A DNA stretch of 64,000 nucleotides from the NCBI RefSeq assembly GCF_004167675.1, contig NZ_SEZQ01000002.1. The stretch is one strand, 5' to 3'. The stretch is from Aliivibrio finisterrensis_A. Its GTDB lineage: Bacteria > Pseudomonadota > Gammaproteobacteria > Enterobacterales > Vibrionaceae. Shown one piece after another: positions 51,249 through 60,907 of this stretch (positions are counted from its first letter, which is position 1; each line of letters opens with the position of its first letter). Under the pieces are notes generated by a model. It was not told where the DNA came from and did not search any database. It saw nothing but the letters and a program-made list of their open reading frames with translations. A program made the position numbers and the translations under genes.

Positions 51249-52423
51249 AAACGCGACTGACATTATTGAGTGTTTTTATTGGTTCATTATTAACAACACC
51301 GACGATCACAGCACAAGAGGTGAGTCTTTCACCTCGTGTTAAATCGCAAGTGGTAATGACAAAAGAAAATCAATGCCAATGGGCACTTTGGAATAGCTTT
51401 AAGCAAAACTACATTAAGAATGGAAGAGTGATTGATACTAGCGATCCTCGCTTAATTACAACGTCAGAAGGGCAGTCGTATGGGTTGTTTTTTGCACTAA
51501 TAGCGAATGACCAAGCAACGTTTAGTTCGTTACTTAATTGGACTGAAAAAAACTTAGCAGGCGGAGATCTTACGGCTCAACTCCCTGCGTGGTTGTGGGG
51601 AACAAGACCAAATGGCAGTAAAGGTGTGCTAGATGCAAACTCTGCGTCAGATTCGGATTTGTGGATTGCATATAGCTTAATGGAGGCGGGTCGCTTATGG
51701 GGTAACTTCTATTATCAATCTTTAGGCCATTTGCTTGCGAGCCGTATTTTACGAGAAGAAACCACGGTTGTATCAGGTCTTGGTACGGTCTTATTGCCTG
51801 GTAAGCAGGGGTTTATTCTGGGTGATAATCACGTTCGTTTAAATCCTAGTTATGTTCCATTGCAATTACTTACTCGCATGGATACGTTGTTTCCAAATTA
51901 TCAATGGGCTGAGTTATATCAATCAAGCGTGCGATTGATTAAAGATACTATGCCTAAAGGATCGAGTCCTGATTGGGTTGAGTGGAAAAATGATCAATTC
52001 AAAAACGACAAAAAAACCAAAGCCATTGGTAGTTATAACGCAATTCGTACTTATTTATGGGCAGGAATGCTACCTAACAGTGATAAGAACAAAGCCGCTA
52101 TTTTAAATAAAATGCATCCAGTCGTGCTTGAGTTAGAAAAAGGTAAAGGAATGCCTGAGATATTTAATACTCAAACGGGAAAAACAAAAAATATAGGCGG
52201 AGTCGGTATTAATGCCTCAACACTTCCGCTGTTAGATGCCGTTGATTCAACATCAATCGCAGATGAGTATGCCCACGGTATTGAGGCATCTCTATCAACT
52301 ATTGAGAAAGACCGTTATTACAACAGTGTACTAACCTTATTTGGGTTAGGTTGGCATAAAGGGGTTTATCAATTTGGTAATGATGGTCGTGTTATTCCTA
52401 GTTGGACTCATGTATGCCAATAG
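51245..52423 (+). CDS. bcsZ: Periplasmic endo-1,4-beta-glucanase BcsZ (GH8)
   Basis: A 392-residue GH8 cellulase with a signal peptide (MKTRLTLLSVFIGSLLTTPTITA). It clears misplaced cellulose in the periplasm. The catalytic acid Glu is in TTSEGQSYGLFFAL (about 76). The conserved DSDLWIAYSLMEAGRLW segment (about 138) holds the base Asp, and NPSYVPLQLL follows at about 200. It overlaps bcsC. Slightly longer than E. coli BcsZ (368). Confidence 0.94.
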   Translation: MKTRLTLLSVFIGSLLTTPTITAQEVSLSPRVKSQVVMTKENQCQWALWNSFKQNYIKNGRVIDTSDPRLITTSEGQSYGLFFALIANDQATFSSLLNWTEKNLAGGDLTAQLPAWLWGTRPNGSKGVLDANSASDSDLWIAYSLMEAGRLWGNFYYQSLGHLLASRILREETTVVSGLGTVLLPGKQGFILGDNHVRLNPSYVPLQLLTRMDTLFPNYQWAELYQSSVRLIKDTMPKGSSPDWVEWKNDQFKNDKKTKAIGSYNAIRTYLWAGMLPNSDKNKAAILNKMHPVVLELEKGKGMPEIFNTQTGKTKNIGGVGINASTLPLLDAVDSTSIADEYAHGIEASLSTIEKDRYYNSVLTLFGLGWHKGVYQFGNDGRVIPSWTHVCQ

Positions 52424-55400
52424 AACGCTTTTCTGCTAATAAAATAGCTCGTTTACTTCCTATTGCAGTGATAGGAGTATTTTGTTCATCATCGATTATG
52501 GCGGCGACGCCTAAATCAGAATTACAGATGATGAATCCTATTGTTTTTCAGAGTGATGTATCTAATGTTGATTCGACTAAACAGTTAGTGGAGCAGTTAA
52601 GATATGCACAATTACTTCATCGCCCCGATATTACTGAAACAACACTCAAACGTTTATTTGCGGTTGACCCTAATAATGCTGAAGGACTGAGTTTTCAAGC
52701 TCAGCATTTGGCGAAATTGGGGCAGGTTGACCAAGCCATGGGTATTTTAAAAAAATTAGAAGCGACTCAACCTAATTCAGTAACCACCAAGCAGCTTAGA
52801 GATGCCTTATCTATTTATGGTGATAATAAAGCGGCCTATCAGAAAATCATTTTATTGTCCCGTTCTGGTCGCAATAAAGAAGCGCTACAAGCATTAAATG
52901 CGTTATTTCCTAATGGTATGCCGACGCCCGAATTACAATTGACCTATTTGGATATAGAGTCAGGCGTTAAAGGGCATGAAAGAAAGGTGCTGATTGGACT
53001 TAAAAAGCTCAATGCAGACTATCCCGGAGTACCTGATTTTCAGCTTGCTTATGCAGAGCATATCTCAAAAGGCGATCCATCAAACCCTATTGCCATGAGG
53101 CTGTTACAGCGTCTTTCTTTAGAGTCGTCAGTATCAGGCAGCGCTGCGTCATTATGGATCTCTCGCTTAAATGACAGTTACATAACAAAAGAGGTTGTTC
53201 AGCAATACGCGATACTTTCCAGTTATTACCCTTCAAATGCAACCTACAGAAAAGCATTACTTGATGCGAATAAGCGCTTTGAAAAAGAAACAGAGTTGAG
53301 AAAAGATCCTAAATACCTCGCTAAGTTAACCGGATTAAAAGAACTAGAATCAGGGCATATTCTAAATGCTCGACAGCAATTATTGACAGCATTAGAAGTT
53401 CGACCTAATGACCCTGAGATTTTAGGTGGGTTAGGTATGGTTTATCTACGACTAGGCCAACAAGAAGTGGCTTTATCTTATTTTAAAAAAGCAAAAAAAT
53501 ACGATAAAGATCTTCGAAATGTCGATAGATGGAATGGTTATATCAACTCCTCAAGTTATTGGGCTTACCTTGAACGCGGTGAGAAAATGATGCAAAGAGG
53601 GAATTTTGATGGTGCAAATAGAAAATACCACCAAGCAATAAAATATGAGCCAGATGACCCATATGCATATAATTATCTTGCTGAATTAGCTTTAGCTCAA
53701 AAGGATGAAGAGCAAGCTTTAGATTATTACACTACCGCATTAAGCAAAAATCGGTTAGATGAAACGGCATTACGAGGTTGGTTTAATTTGCAGATCTCTT
53801 TTTATGGGGGCGAGAAAGCGTTAGAGAAAGGTCGTAAATTATCTTCACGTCAACAGCGTATTTTAGCTGAACGATTTCATGAAGTTGAGATATCTTTATT
53901 AATGACCGAGCTTACTGTCGCGATTAATAAAGGGGATATTGAACACGCTAAAGCGATCTTGGATAAACTTGTTATAGATCCTCCTGTCTCTCCTTGGCAG
54001 CGTAGTGAGGTAGCCGATTCTTTACGATTAACCGGGCAAACTCAACGTGCTGATAAATTGATGTCGGCTTGGTCAAAAAATGGAACGCCGGAGATGTCAT
54101 TTGCGTATGCTTTGTATTTGGCTCGCTATGGTCAAACGGTTGAAGCTATTGCCCAATTGACGGCAGTAGCTGAAAGTGATCGCAGTGAAGCAATGAACTC
54201 AAGCTTAAATCGCTTAGAACAAAATCAAATGTTTAGTGCATTATTTATTCTTGCTAAAAATGATCCAGAAGCTGCAAAGAAAGAGATTAAGCGATTAGAA
54301 ATCGAATATAATTCAGACCCTGATGCAATGTTATCGTTAATTGATGTTCAGTTTCAGCTTGGGTTTACAAAACAAGCGATTATTAAACTACAGAGCATTA
54401 AACCGACAGATAAATGGAACATGGAAACGGAGTTACGTTATGGCGGATTATTGTATACATTTGAAGAAAATGAAAAATTTAAAGAATGGAAAAATCATTT
54501 AGAAAGTAACAGTGAATATACTGTTATTTCGTTTGATCAAAAGATTCGTCGCGATTTACTTTTTGCTGAGTATGCATTTCGAAATGAAGAGTATGCAGAC
54601 GCTAAAATATACTATTCATCGGCAAGTCAACTCAATACAGAATATCAGTATGGTGCTTTACTTGGGCAACTTAAAGCCCAACAAGCACTTGGTGAAGACG
54701 ATGATGCACAAAAATTAGCACTGTATTTATATTCAGAAAAACAAGCGTTAAGTAGCCGTCAGAGCATGGAATTAACTCTAATTTTGATGGCGTATGGTTA
54801 TCAATCAGAAGCTATTGCTTTAGTTGAAATGCTGAAACAAAAGCAAGACAGTGACGCCATTGATTATCGTGATGGAATGGCGGTTGCGATGGAAGGTAAA
54901 GAGTGGAGCCTTGCTACAAGCATGGCACATTATGCATTAATAGAAGATGCAATTAACCCTAAAAACGATGCCACTATCGCTGAATTTACTGATGACGATG
55001 CATTGGACCTTGAACTTAAACCAAGCGAGGATCCAAAAGAAGAAAATTTGCGTGAGTTATATAATAATGCGGATGACAACTGGCTTACTCGAAATGTGAA
55101 ATCTGATTTAGACCGTATTCAGGCTCGTGATCAAGGCTACGTCTCTTTTGGGATAGATTACAGTGCAAGGGACGGTGCGAATAAATCAGCACAAGTGCCG
55201 ATTGAAGCTATTATTCCAATGCCAGAGTACGATGGGCATTTACAACTCCGTGCTGATATCGTACACCTAAATTCTGGTGATATTGATTATTATGATTCTT
55301 CGGAGATCATGAATGAACAGCACACTGGATCTGCTTTTGGCATTGGATGGCTCGCAGATTCGTGGAGTGCGGATATAGGCACTACGCCACTGGGATTCGA

Positions 55401-56178
55401 TCAACAAAATATTGTTGGTGGTTTGAACCTTTCTGGAGATTTAGGTGATGTGGGATGGAAAGCAACGTTATCTCGACGAGCAGAAACCAGTAGTACTCTT
55501 TCTTATGCCGGTATGACAGTGCCTAATGGGGTAAAAGAACATCAAGGCGATGAATGGGGCGGAGTGATGAAAACCGGTGTTAATCTCGGTGGAAGTTACG
55601 ACCTTGGCGGATCTGTCGGTTATTGGGCAAGTGCGCAGTTCCACACAATGACAGGAACCGGCGTAGTAGACAATACTCGCTTAGGTTTACTCGGTGGTAC
55701 GTATTGGAAAATTATAAATGAAGAGAATCGTCGTTTAAGTCTTGGTTTGAACTTAATGTATTTAAACTATGATAAGAACCTGAGTGAATATGCTTATGGG
55801 AATGGAGGTTATTACAGCCCACAACAATATTTCTCAGTTTCTATTCCTGTGAATTATTATGAGCGCTTAAATGATGGATTTTCTTATTTAGTCAGTGGTT
55901 CAGTGTCTAACTCTTGGACAAAAGAAGATGGACCTTATATTGATGGTTCTCCTAATGGTTCAAGTAGTAAAGGTGGTGGCTTTGGGTTCTCTTTAGAAGT
56001 AGCAGCAGAGCAACGTATTAGTAAACGCTGGTATTTAGGTGCAGCGGTTGATATCCAACGCTCTGATTTCTATGAACCAAACCATTTACTCTTTTATGCG
56101 AAATATACGTTTACAGAGCACTGGCAGCCAATAGCAATGCCTGTTGACCCATTAACCTTATATGGCGATTTTGATTAG
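52414..56178 (+). CDS. bcsC: Cellulose export outer-membrane protein BcsC
   Basis: A 1254-residue exporter made of a signal peptide (about 1-31, ending SSSIMAA), a long periplasmic TPR superhelix (about 35-870, with clear repeats such as GHILNARQQLLTALEVRPND) and a C-terminal 16-strand BcsC barrel (about 905-1254, with many YGN/GGxF strands ending in an aromatic-rich segment). I chose ATG 52414; the open frame begins 12 bases earlier with a TTG. It overlaps bcsZ by ten bases. It carries the glucan through the peptidoglycan and outer membrane. The last gene of the operon, followed by a terminator. Confidence 0.94.
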   Translation: MPIERFSANKIARLLPIAVIGVFCSSSIMAATPKSELQMMNPIVFQSDVSNVDSTKQLVEQLRYAQLLHRPDITETTLKRLFAVDPNNAEGLSFQAQHLAKLGQVDQAMGILKKLEATQPNSVTTKQLRDALSIYGDNKAAYQKIILLSRSGRNKEALQALNALFPNGMPTPELQLTYLDIESGVKGHERKVLIGLKKLNADYPGVPDFQLAYAEHISKGDPSNPIAMRLLQRLSLESSVSGSAASLWISRLNDSYITKEVVQQYAILSSYYPSNATYRKALLDANKRFEKETELRKDPKYLAKLTGLKELESGHILNARQQLLTALEVRPNDPEILGGLGMVYLRLGQQEVALSYFKKAKKYDKDLRNVDRWNGYINSSSYWAYLERGEKMMQRGNFDGANRKYHQAIKYEPDDPYAYNYLAELALAQKDEEQALDYYTTALSKNRLDETALRGWFNLQISFYGGEKALEKGRKLSSRQQRILAERFHEVEISLLMTELTVAINKGDIEHAKAILDKLVIDPPVSPWQRSEVADSLRLTGQTQRADKLMSAWSKNGTPEMSFAYALYLARYGQTVEAIAQLTAVAESDRSEAMNSSLNRLEQNQMFSALFILAKNDPEAAKKEIKRLEIEYNSDPDAMLSLIDVQFQLGFTKQAIIKLQSIKPTDKWNMETELRYGGLLYTFEENEKFKEWKNHLESNSEYTVISFDQKIRRDLLFAEYAFRNEEYADAKIYYSSASQLNTEYQYGALLGQLKAQQALGEDDDAQKLALYLYSEKQALSSRQSMELTLILMAYGYQSEAIALVEMLKQKQDSDAIDYRDGMAVAMEGKEWSLATSMAHYALIEDAINPKNDATIAEFTDDDALDLELKPSEDPKEENLRELYNNADDNWLTRNVKSDLDRIQARDQGYVSFGIDYSARDGANKSAQVPIEAIIPMPEYDGHLQLRADIVHLNSGDIDYYDSSEIMNEQHTGSAFGIGWLADSWSADIGTTPLGFDQQNIVGGLNLSGDLGDVGWKATLSRRAETSSTLSYAGMTVPNGVKEHQGDEWGGVMKTGVNLGGSYDLGGSVGYWASAQFHTMTGTGVVDNTRLGLLGGTYWKIINEENRRLSLGLNLMYLNYDKNLSEYAYGNGGYYSPQQYFSVSIPVNYYERLNDGFSYLVSGSVSNSWTKEDGPYIDGSPNGSSSKGGGFGFSLEVAAEQRISKRWYLGAAVDIQRSDFYEPNHLLFYAKYTFTEHWQPIAMPVDPLTLYGDFD

Positions 56179-56213
56179 AGCTGTTTAATCTCATCATAAG
56201 AACCAAATACTTA

Positions 56214-56248
56214 AAAAGCCGATGAATTAATACGTCATCGGCTTTTCA
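56214..56248. terminator. Terminator of the bcs operon, shared with hcr
   Basis: AAAAGCCGATGA and TCATCGGCTTTT form a perfect 12-bp stem with a 9-base loop and flanking A/T runs, serving the convergent bcsC and hcr genes. Confidence 0.9.
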
Positions 56249-56269
56249 TTTTTTTGTAAAAGTGGTGAG

Positions 56270-57301
56270 TTAGATTAAACTCACTTCCACATCACTTTGC
56301 ACTTGGCTTGAACAGGCCAACGTATACCCTTGGGCAATCTCTTCTTCGCTTAAGGTTTCAGTACTGGTTCGGCTTACTTCGCCTTTCTCTACTTTGCATT
56401 TACATGAGCCACACATACCACTGCGACACGCAATAATAATAGGAACGCCACTTTCTTCTAAAACATCAGCCAGTGTTGCGCCTTTATCTATTTCTTTTGA
56501 TACACCAAAAGCGGGGACTTCAAATTGTACCATGCCAGATGCGTCTTCAGTGTTACTCACTTCTGCTTCTATAGGAGTAAAGCTTTCTTGGAAGAAGTGG
56601 GTCATGTCTAAACCAAGGTTTTCTACATTGATTTTCATGTCTTGCATAAATAAGTTAGGGCCACATAAGTAAACCGTGCGATCTGCGAGATCAGGACAAA
56701 GGGTATGTAACCAATCTTGATCTAAACGTCCTTGAGGGTGACTGGTTTCGCTGTTGTCTTTTAATAGTAGCTTTAAATGAAAGTTGGTATGAGTCTCATG
56801 TAACAATTCTAACTCTTCAAAAAAGATTGTTTGGCCTTTATTTTTTGCCATGTGAATAAAGGTAATATCGATTTCAATATCTTGAGCTATCCATGTTTTA
56901 GCCATCGACATAACAGGTGTAATGCCACAACCAGCACTTAATAACGCGATTTTTTTTCTTGGTTTACAATCGATAGAATTGAATGGACCTGTTGGTGCTA
57001 AAACGGCAACCTCATCTCCTGCATTGAATTGATCAATTAAGTAGTTTGATACCTTCCCACCTTCCACACGTTTAATGGTTAATTGTAGAAAATCTTGATT
57101 GGGCATTGAGCTGATAGAGTAGGCGCGATATTCCATCTTACCTTCAATTTCAATACCGACACTAATAAATTGACCCGGTTTAAAATCAAAGCTTTCTTGG
57201 TTTTGGTTTGTTAGTTGTAAGCTAATGGTATCAGTGGACTCAAACCATTTTTTATCACAACGAAGTTGAACTGGAGTTGTTGGCCAAATAAATTGTGTCA
57301 T
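56270..57301 (-). CDS. hcr: NADH oxidoreductase Hcr, electron donor to Hcp
   Basis: A 343-residue cytoplasmic flavin reductase that passes electrons from NADH to hybrid cluster protein. A FAD-binding barrel occupies about 10-105 (the flavin motif YRAYSISSMPNQ, near 58). A nicotinamide-binding domain follows (about 110-230, with SAGCGITPVMSM and YLCGPNLFM). A C-terminal plant-type [2Fe-2S] ferredoxin domain completes it (about 255-343, CRSGMCGSCKCKV plus LACSSQ). Length and order match E. coli Hcr (322). It lies 107 bp after hcp with a terminator-like hairpin in the gap. Confidence 0.9.
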   Translation of the reverse strand: MTQFIWPTTPVQLRCDKKWFESTDTISLQLTNQNQESFDFKPGQFISVGIEIEGKMEYRAYSISSMPNQDFLQLTIKRVEGGKVSNYLIDQFNAGDEVAVLAPTGPFNSIDCKPRKKIALLSAGCGITPVMSMAKTWIAQDIEIDITFIHMAKNKGQTIFFEELELLHETHTNFHLKLLLKDNSETSHPQGRLDQDWLHTLCPDLADRTVYLCGPNLFMQDMKINVENLGLDMTHFFQESFTPIEAEVSNTEDASGMVQFEVPAFGVSKEIDKGATLADVLEESGVPIIIACRSGMCGSCKCKVEKGEVSRTSTETLSEEEIAQGYTLACSSQVQSDVEVSLI

Positions 57302-57356
57302 GTTTGTTCTCTATTACTTAGAAGTTATTGGTCAAATGATATTGCTCGTTTTATAG

Positions 57357-57385
57357 CGAAAAATGCCCCAGATAAACTGAGGCAT
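57357..57385 (-). terminator. Attenuator-like hairpin between hcp and hcr
   Basis: On the minus strand, ATGCCTCAG and CTGGGGCAT (one mismatch) with a 5-base loop are followed by TTTTCG. Partial termination would make Hcp more abundant than its reductase. Confidence 0.6.
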
Positions 57386-57408
57386 AGATTAAGACTAATA
57401 AACGTCGA

Positions 57409-59070
57409 TTACGCAGCTAAAATCGTTTTTAGATCTTCTTCAACTGTCGTGATACTACGCATATCAAATTTTTCTTGAATAATAGCAAGCAGATTATCCG
57501 TTAGGAACGCAGGCGCTGTTGGACCTGTGTAAATACCTTTAACGCCAAGAGCGAATAGTGTTAATAGGATAACAATCGCTTTTTGTTCGAACCAAGAAAG
57601 TACCAGCGTTAATGGAAGCTCGTTAATGCCACAATCAAACTCTTTTGCTAGTGCAAGTGCGAGTTGAATAGCTGAGTAAGCATCGTTACATTGACCAACA
57701 TCCAATAAACGCGGGATACCATTAATATCGCCAAATTGATTTTTGTTGAAACGGTATTTACCACACGCAAGCGTTAAGATGACTGAATCTTCAGGTGCTT
57801 GAGCAGTAAAGTCTGTGTAGTAGCTACGTTCTGATTTGTCACCATCACACCCGCCAACAAGGAAGAAGTGGCTGATGTTGCCCTCTTTCACTTGCTCAAC
57901 AACGGCAGGCGCTGCAGCCATTAGTGCGTTACGACCAAATCCAACTGTGATCATTTGCTCGATTTCGTTGTGTTTGAAGCCTTCTTGCGCTAATGCACAA
58001 TCAACAACAGCGGTGAAATCATCACCTTCTAAATGAGCAACACCAGGCCAACCAACAATGCTACGAGTAAATAGACGATCTGCGTATTGACCTACATTTG
58101 GGTTCAATAGACAGTTTGATGTCATTACGATTGCACCAGGGAAGTTAGCAAATTCTTTTTGTTGGTTCTGCCATGCGCTGCCGTAGTTACCTACTAGGTG
58201 AGGGTATTTTTTTAGCTCTGGGTAAGAGTGAGCTGGAAGCATTTCGCCGTTAGTATAAACGTTGATGCCTTTGTCTTCTGTTTGTTGAAGGATCTTCTCT
58301 AAGTCATGTAAATCGTGGCCAGAAACCAGAATACATTTACCTTCGATAGTTTTTACGTTTACTTGTGAAGGCTCTGGATGACCAAAGGTATCAGTTTCAC
58401 CTGTGTCTAGCATTTCCATGATGCGGTAGTTCATTAGACCAATCTTCATTGAACAATCTAATAACTCACCAAGATCGGTAGGGTCAGTACCTAACCACGC
58501 CATGATCTCATGATATTCAGCAAATACAGCATCGTCAGTTTGACCAAGAACTCGAGCGTGCTCCATGTAAGCGGCTGCGCCTTTTAAGCCGTAAAGACAA
58601 AGTAAACGTAGGCCAATAACATCTTCATGTTGGGATTCGTGACCACGGTTAACCGCAGCTTGTGGTGCTAATGCGATAAGCTCTTCTGCATTGGTTGGTA
58701 AATCAAATAAGGCGGCAGGAGAAAGCTCTGATAATTCGGTATTGCTAAGAAGAGCCGCGGCGCGAACTTGTTCTTCTAACAGTTTTTTGTACGCGTGTGC
58801 TTGCAATGCGAATTCGATAACACGCTCAGGGTCGAAGTTAACGTTAGTTAGTGTTGCGAAGAAGGCCTTTGGGGCCCATTGATCGATCTCATCAATCACA
58901 ACGTTTACTTTACGGCCTTGCTCTGCCCAGAAAGAAACACCTTGTAATGCGTAAACTAAAATATCTTGTAAGTCAGATACTTCAGCTGTTTTACCACACA
59001 TACCTTGTGCAAAAGAACAGCCTTTCGTTGTTGGTGTTTGAATTGTTTGTTCACATTGGATACAGAACAT
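57409..59070 (-). CDS. hcp: Hybrid cluster protein Hcp (NO reductase/hydroxylamine reductase)
   Basis: A 553-residue iron-sulfur enzyme that reduces nitric oxide at low levels and has S-nitrosylase activity; hydroxylamine reduction is the older assignment. The start ATG 59070 gives the family N-terminus MFCIQCEQTI, with GGAG upstream; the frame to 59106 adds no family sequence. The cysteines at 3, 6, 18 and 25 (CIQC...GCSFAQGMCGK) match the class with a [2Fe-2S] proximal cluster. Further hybrid-cluster ligands lie at about 240-500 (SGHDLHDL; TSNCLLNP; VGGCDGDKSERSYYTDF; ALACGKYRF-like; VGQCNDAYSA). It is expected to be activated by NorR and sigma-54 upon NO. Confidence 0.94.
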   Translation of the reverse strand: MFCIQCEQTIQTPTTKGCSFAQGMCGKTAEVSDLQDILVYALQGVSFWAEQGRKVNVVIDEIDQWAPKAFFATLTNVNFDPERVIEFALQAHAYKKLLEEQVRAAALLSNTELSELSPAALFDLPTNAEELIALAPQAAVNRGHESQHEDVIGLRLLCLYGLKGAAAYMEHARVLGQTDDAVFAEYHEIMAWLGTDPTDLGELLDCSMKIGLMNYRIMEMLDTGETDTFGHPEPSQVNVKTIEGKCILVSGHDLHDLEKILQQTEDKGINVYTNGEMLPAHSYPELKKYPHLVGNYGSAWQNQQKEFANFPGAIVMTSNCLLNPNVGQYADRLFTRSIVGWPGVAHLEGDDFTAVVDCALAQEGFKHNEIEQMITVGFGRNALMAAAPAVVEQVKEGNISHFFLVGGCDGDKSERSYYTDFTAQAPEDSVILTLACGKYRFNKNQFGDINGIPRLLDVGQCNDAYSAIQLALALAKEFDCGINELPLTLVLSWFEQKAIVILLTLFALGVKGIYTGPTAPAFLTDNLLAIIQEKFDMRSITTVEEDLKTILAA

Positions 59071-59190
59071 AGTTGGAACTCCAGTCATTGAATACATATT
59101 GTTCAAATCACGTCAGTTCAGTGCGTTCTACCCTTGTGGAATAGATTGCTGAACTCATCTCGATTTGAATCGACATTGATGAGTTCCTTA

Positions 59191-59208
59191 TTGCACAGGG
59201 TGTGCCAA
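59191..59208 (-). promoter_or_regulatory. Sigma-54 promoter of hcp
   Basis: Read on the minus strand, TTGGCACACCCTGTGCAA contains the GG at -24 and GC at -12, exactly ten bases apart, with TGGCAC and TGCA elements matching the sigma-54 consensus. It lies about 120 bases upstream of the hcp start, leaving a leader of roughly 110 bases. Confidence 0.85.
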
Positions 59209-59257
59209 TTTTAACTTGTTGATTTTATTGGCTTTACTTTGGGTTGAAAAGTAGTTT

Positions 59258-59274
59258 GATGTATTTATCACATC
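59258..59274. promoter_or_regulatory. NorR-type enhancer site 1 for hcp
   Basis: GATGTATTTATCACATC is a near-palindrome with the NorR core GT-N7-AC. It is about 55-65 bp upstream of the -24 box, at the normal enhancer distance. Confidence 0.7.
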
Positions 59275-59280
59275 GAGTTT

Positions 59281-59297
59281 GTTGTAATAAACACATC
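59281..59297. promoter_or_regulatory. NorR-type enhancer site 2 for hcp
   Basis: GTTGTAATAAACACATC has the same GT-N7-AC core and one full ACATC half. It is centred 23 bp from site 1, about two helical turns, which suits cooperative hexamer binding. Confidence 0.62.
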
Positions 59298-59310
59298 GGT
59301 GGGTTCGATT

Positions 59311-60849
59311 TTATGAATTAGTGATCCCTAATTTTTTACCCATTCGATACAGATTACCTCTGTCCATTTGTAAAAATTCGGCGGCTTTTGACCAAGTTCC
59401 GTTCGATTCAGCTAAAGCGTGCTCAATTAACTGTTTTTGATAGCTTTCTACTAACTCTCGCATTGGTTTACTTTCTTTGGGTAGTAAGGTTGTTGTCGTT
59501 TTTACATCGTCAGAGTGTTCAATATCTCCTAAAAAGTGAGCTAGAGTAATACTCGTATCGTTTTCTTGTATTGCACGAAGCCCTGCTCGCATTAATGTAT
59601 GTTCAAGTTCTCGTACATTACCTAACCACGGACTATTCTCTAAATGAGTTAATGTACGTGGATGAATATGAAGGTTAGGTACGTTAAATTGGGTACGAAC
59701 TTTATCTAATAAATAGCCTGCTAAAACAGAAATATCCCCGTCACGATCACGCAATGGAGGCACATTTATAGGGAATACATTTAAACGATGAAATAAGTCA
59801 GCTCTAAAGCGTCCTGCTTCTACTTCTTGCTCTAAATTTCGGTTAGTTGCGGCGATGATACGCACATTCACCATTACGTTTTTATCGGAGCCAACACGCT
59901 GAACTTCACCTTGCTGAATAACACGTAATAATTTGGCTTGAATTAATAAAGGCAATTCACCGATTTCATCTAAGAAGATCGTACCGTTATCCGCTAATTC
60001 AAACTTGCCCACTCGATGGTTATTTGCACCAGTAAACGCGCCTTTGACATGGCCAAATAATTCACTTTCTGCGAGAGACTCTGGTAATGCTGCACAGTTT
60101 ACATAAATCATTGCTTGGTCACTCCGAGAAGATTGCTCATGGACTGAGTGCGCAACTAATTCCTTACCCGAACCCGTTTCACCACTGATTAGTACTGCAT
60201 AATTAGAATGTGCCACCATCTTGATATTATTACGTAATCGTTCAATTTGAGGACTAATCCCAATCAATTCACCTTTTTGATTTCGGGCTTGTTGGATTAA
60301 GGCTTGGTTTATCGATTTCTGTTGTTGGTTACTGTTTTTTAGTGTCTCAATTAAAGCTTTATTATGTAAGGTTGCTGCCGCTAATGCTGCGAAAGTTTCA
60401 ATGGTTATGTTATCTATCTTTTTAAAGGCACCAACCTCTAATGCATCTAGGGTTAGTAAACCCACTAAAGTATCTTCGACATATAAACTACACCCTAAGC
60501 AGTCATGTACTTCAATATTGACATGTTCATCAACCAATAATAAGCCATCAAAGGGGTCTGGTAAGTCTGAGTTTGATTCGAATCGAACAGGGTGTTTACT
60601 CTCTAGAATTGCTTGTAATCTCGGATGTATTTTTGGTGGAAAGCTACGGCCTAACACAGCGGCAGATAAGCCTTGAACAGCAACGGGTTTTAAGATCCCA
60701 TCATGGTCTAATACAAACAATGCACTGGCATCACAGGGAAATACTTGATGAATAGAAGAGATCAAACGTTGGTAATGTAAATCACTTGATAAATTAGAAC
60801 TAAGATCCAATGCGATTTGAAGTAAGACTTTTTCGATAGAAGGTTTCAT
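59311..60849 (-). CDS. norR: Nitric oxide-responsive sigma-54 activator NorR
   Basis: A 512-residue transcriptional activator that senses NO through a non-haem iron in its N-terminal GAF domain. The GAF region (about 1-170) keeps the iron-site context VRFESNSDLPDPFDGL, with the conserved Arg and Asp residues, and CDASALFVLD earlier. The central AAA+ domain (about 185-420) has Walker A SGETGSGKELVA, the sigma-54 contact loop GAFTGAN, and Walker B FLDEIGELPL. A Fis-type helix-turn-helix ends the protein (SKAAEFLQMDRGNLYRMGKK, about 484-503). ATG 60849 was preferred to the frame start at 60858. It is on the same strand as hcp-hcr, 240 bp upstream of hcp. Confidence 0.93.
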   Translation of the reverse strand: MKPSIEKVLLQIALDLSSNLSSDLHYQRLISSIHQVFPCDASALFVLDHDGILKPVAVQGLSAAVLGRSFPPKIHPRLQAILESKHPVRFESNSDLPDPFDGLLLVDEHVNIEVHDCLGCSLYVEDTLVGLLTLDALEVGAFKKIDNITIETFAALAAATLHNKALIETLKNSNQQQKSINQALIQQARNQKGELIGISPQIERLRNNIKMVAHSNYAVLISGETGSGKELVAHSVHEQSSRSDQAMIYVNCAALPESLAESELFGHVKGAFTGANNHRVGKFELADNGTIFLDEIGELPLLIQAKLLRVIQQGEVQRVGSDKNVMVNVRIIAATNRNLEQEVEAGRFRADLFHRLNVFPINVPPLRDRDGDISVLAGYLLDKVRTQFNVPNLHIHPRTLTHLENSPWLGNVRELEHTLMRAGLRAIQENDTSITLAHFLGDIEHSDDVKTTTTLLPKESKPMRELVESYQKQLIEHALAESNGTWSKAAEFLQMDRGNLYRMGKKLGITNS

Positions 60850-60890
60850 TGCATACACCGATAGAAAGCAGAGAGACTAGGGTATCAGTT

Positions 60891-60907
60891 GATGTTAAAA
60901 ACACATC
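60891..60907. promoter_or_regulatory. NorR-type site upstream of norR
   Basis: GATGTTAAAAACACATC contains GT-N7-AC and has the same GATGT/ACATC arms as the hcp enhancers. It is 42 bp upstream of the chosen norR start, so it may mediate autoregulation. Confidence 0.6.
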
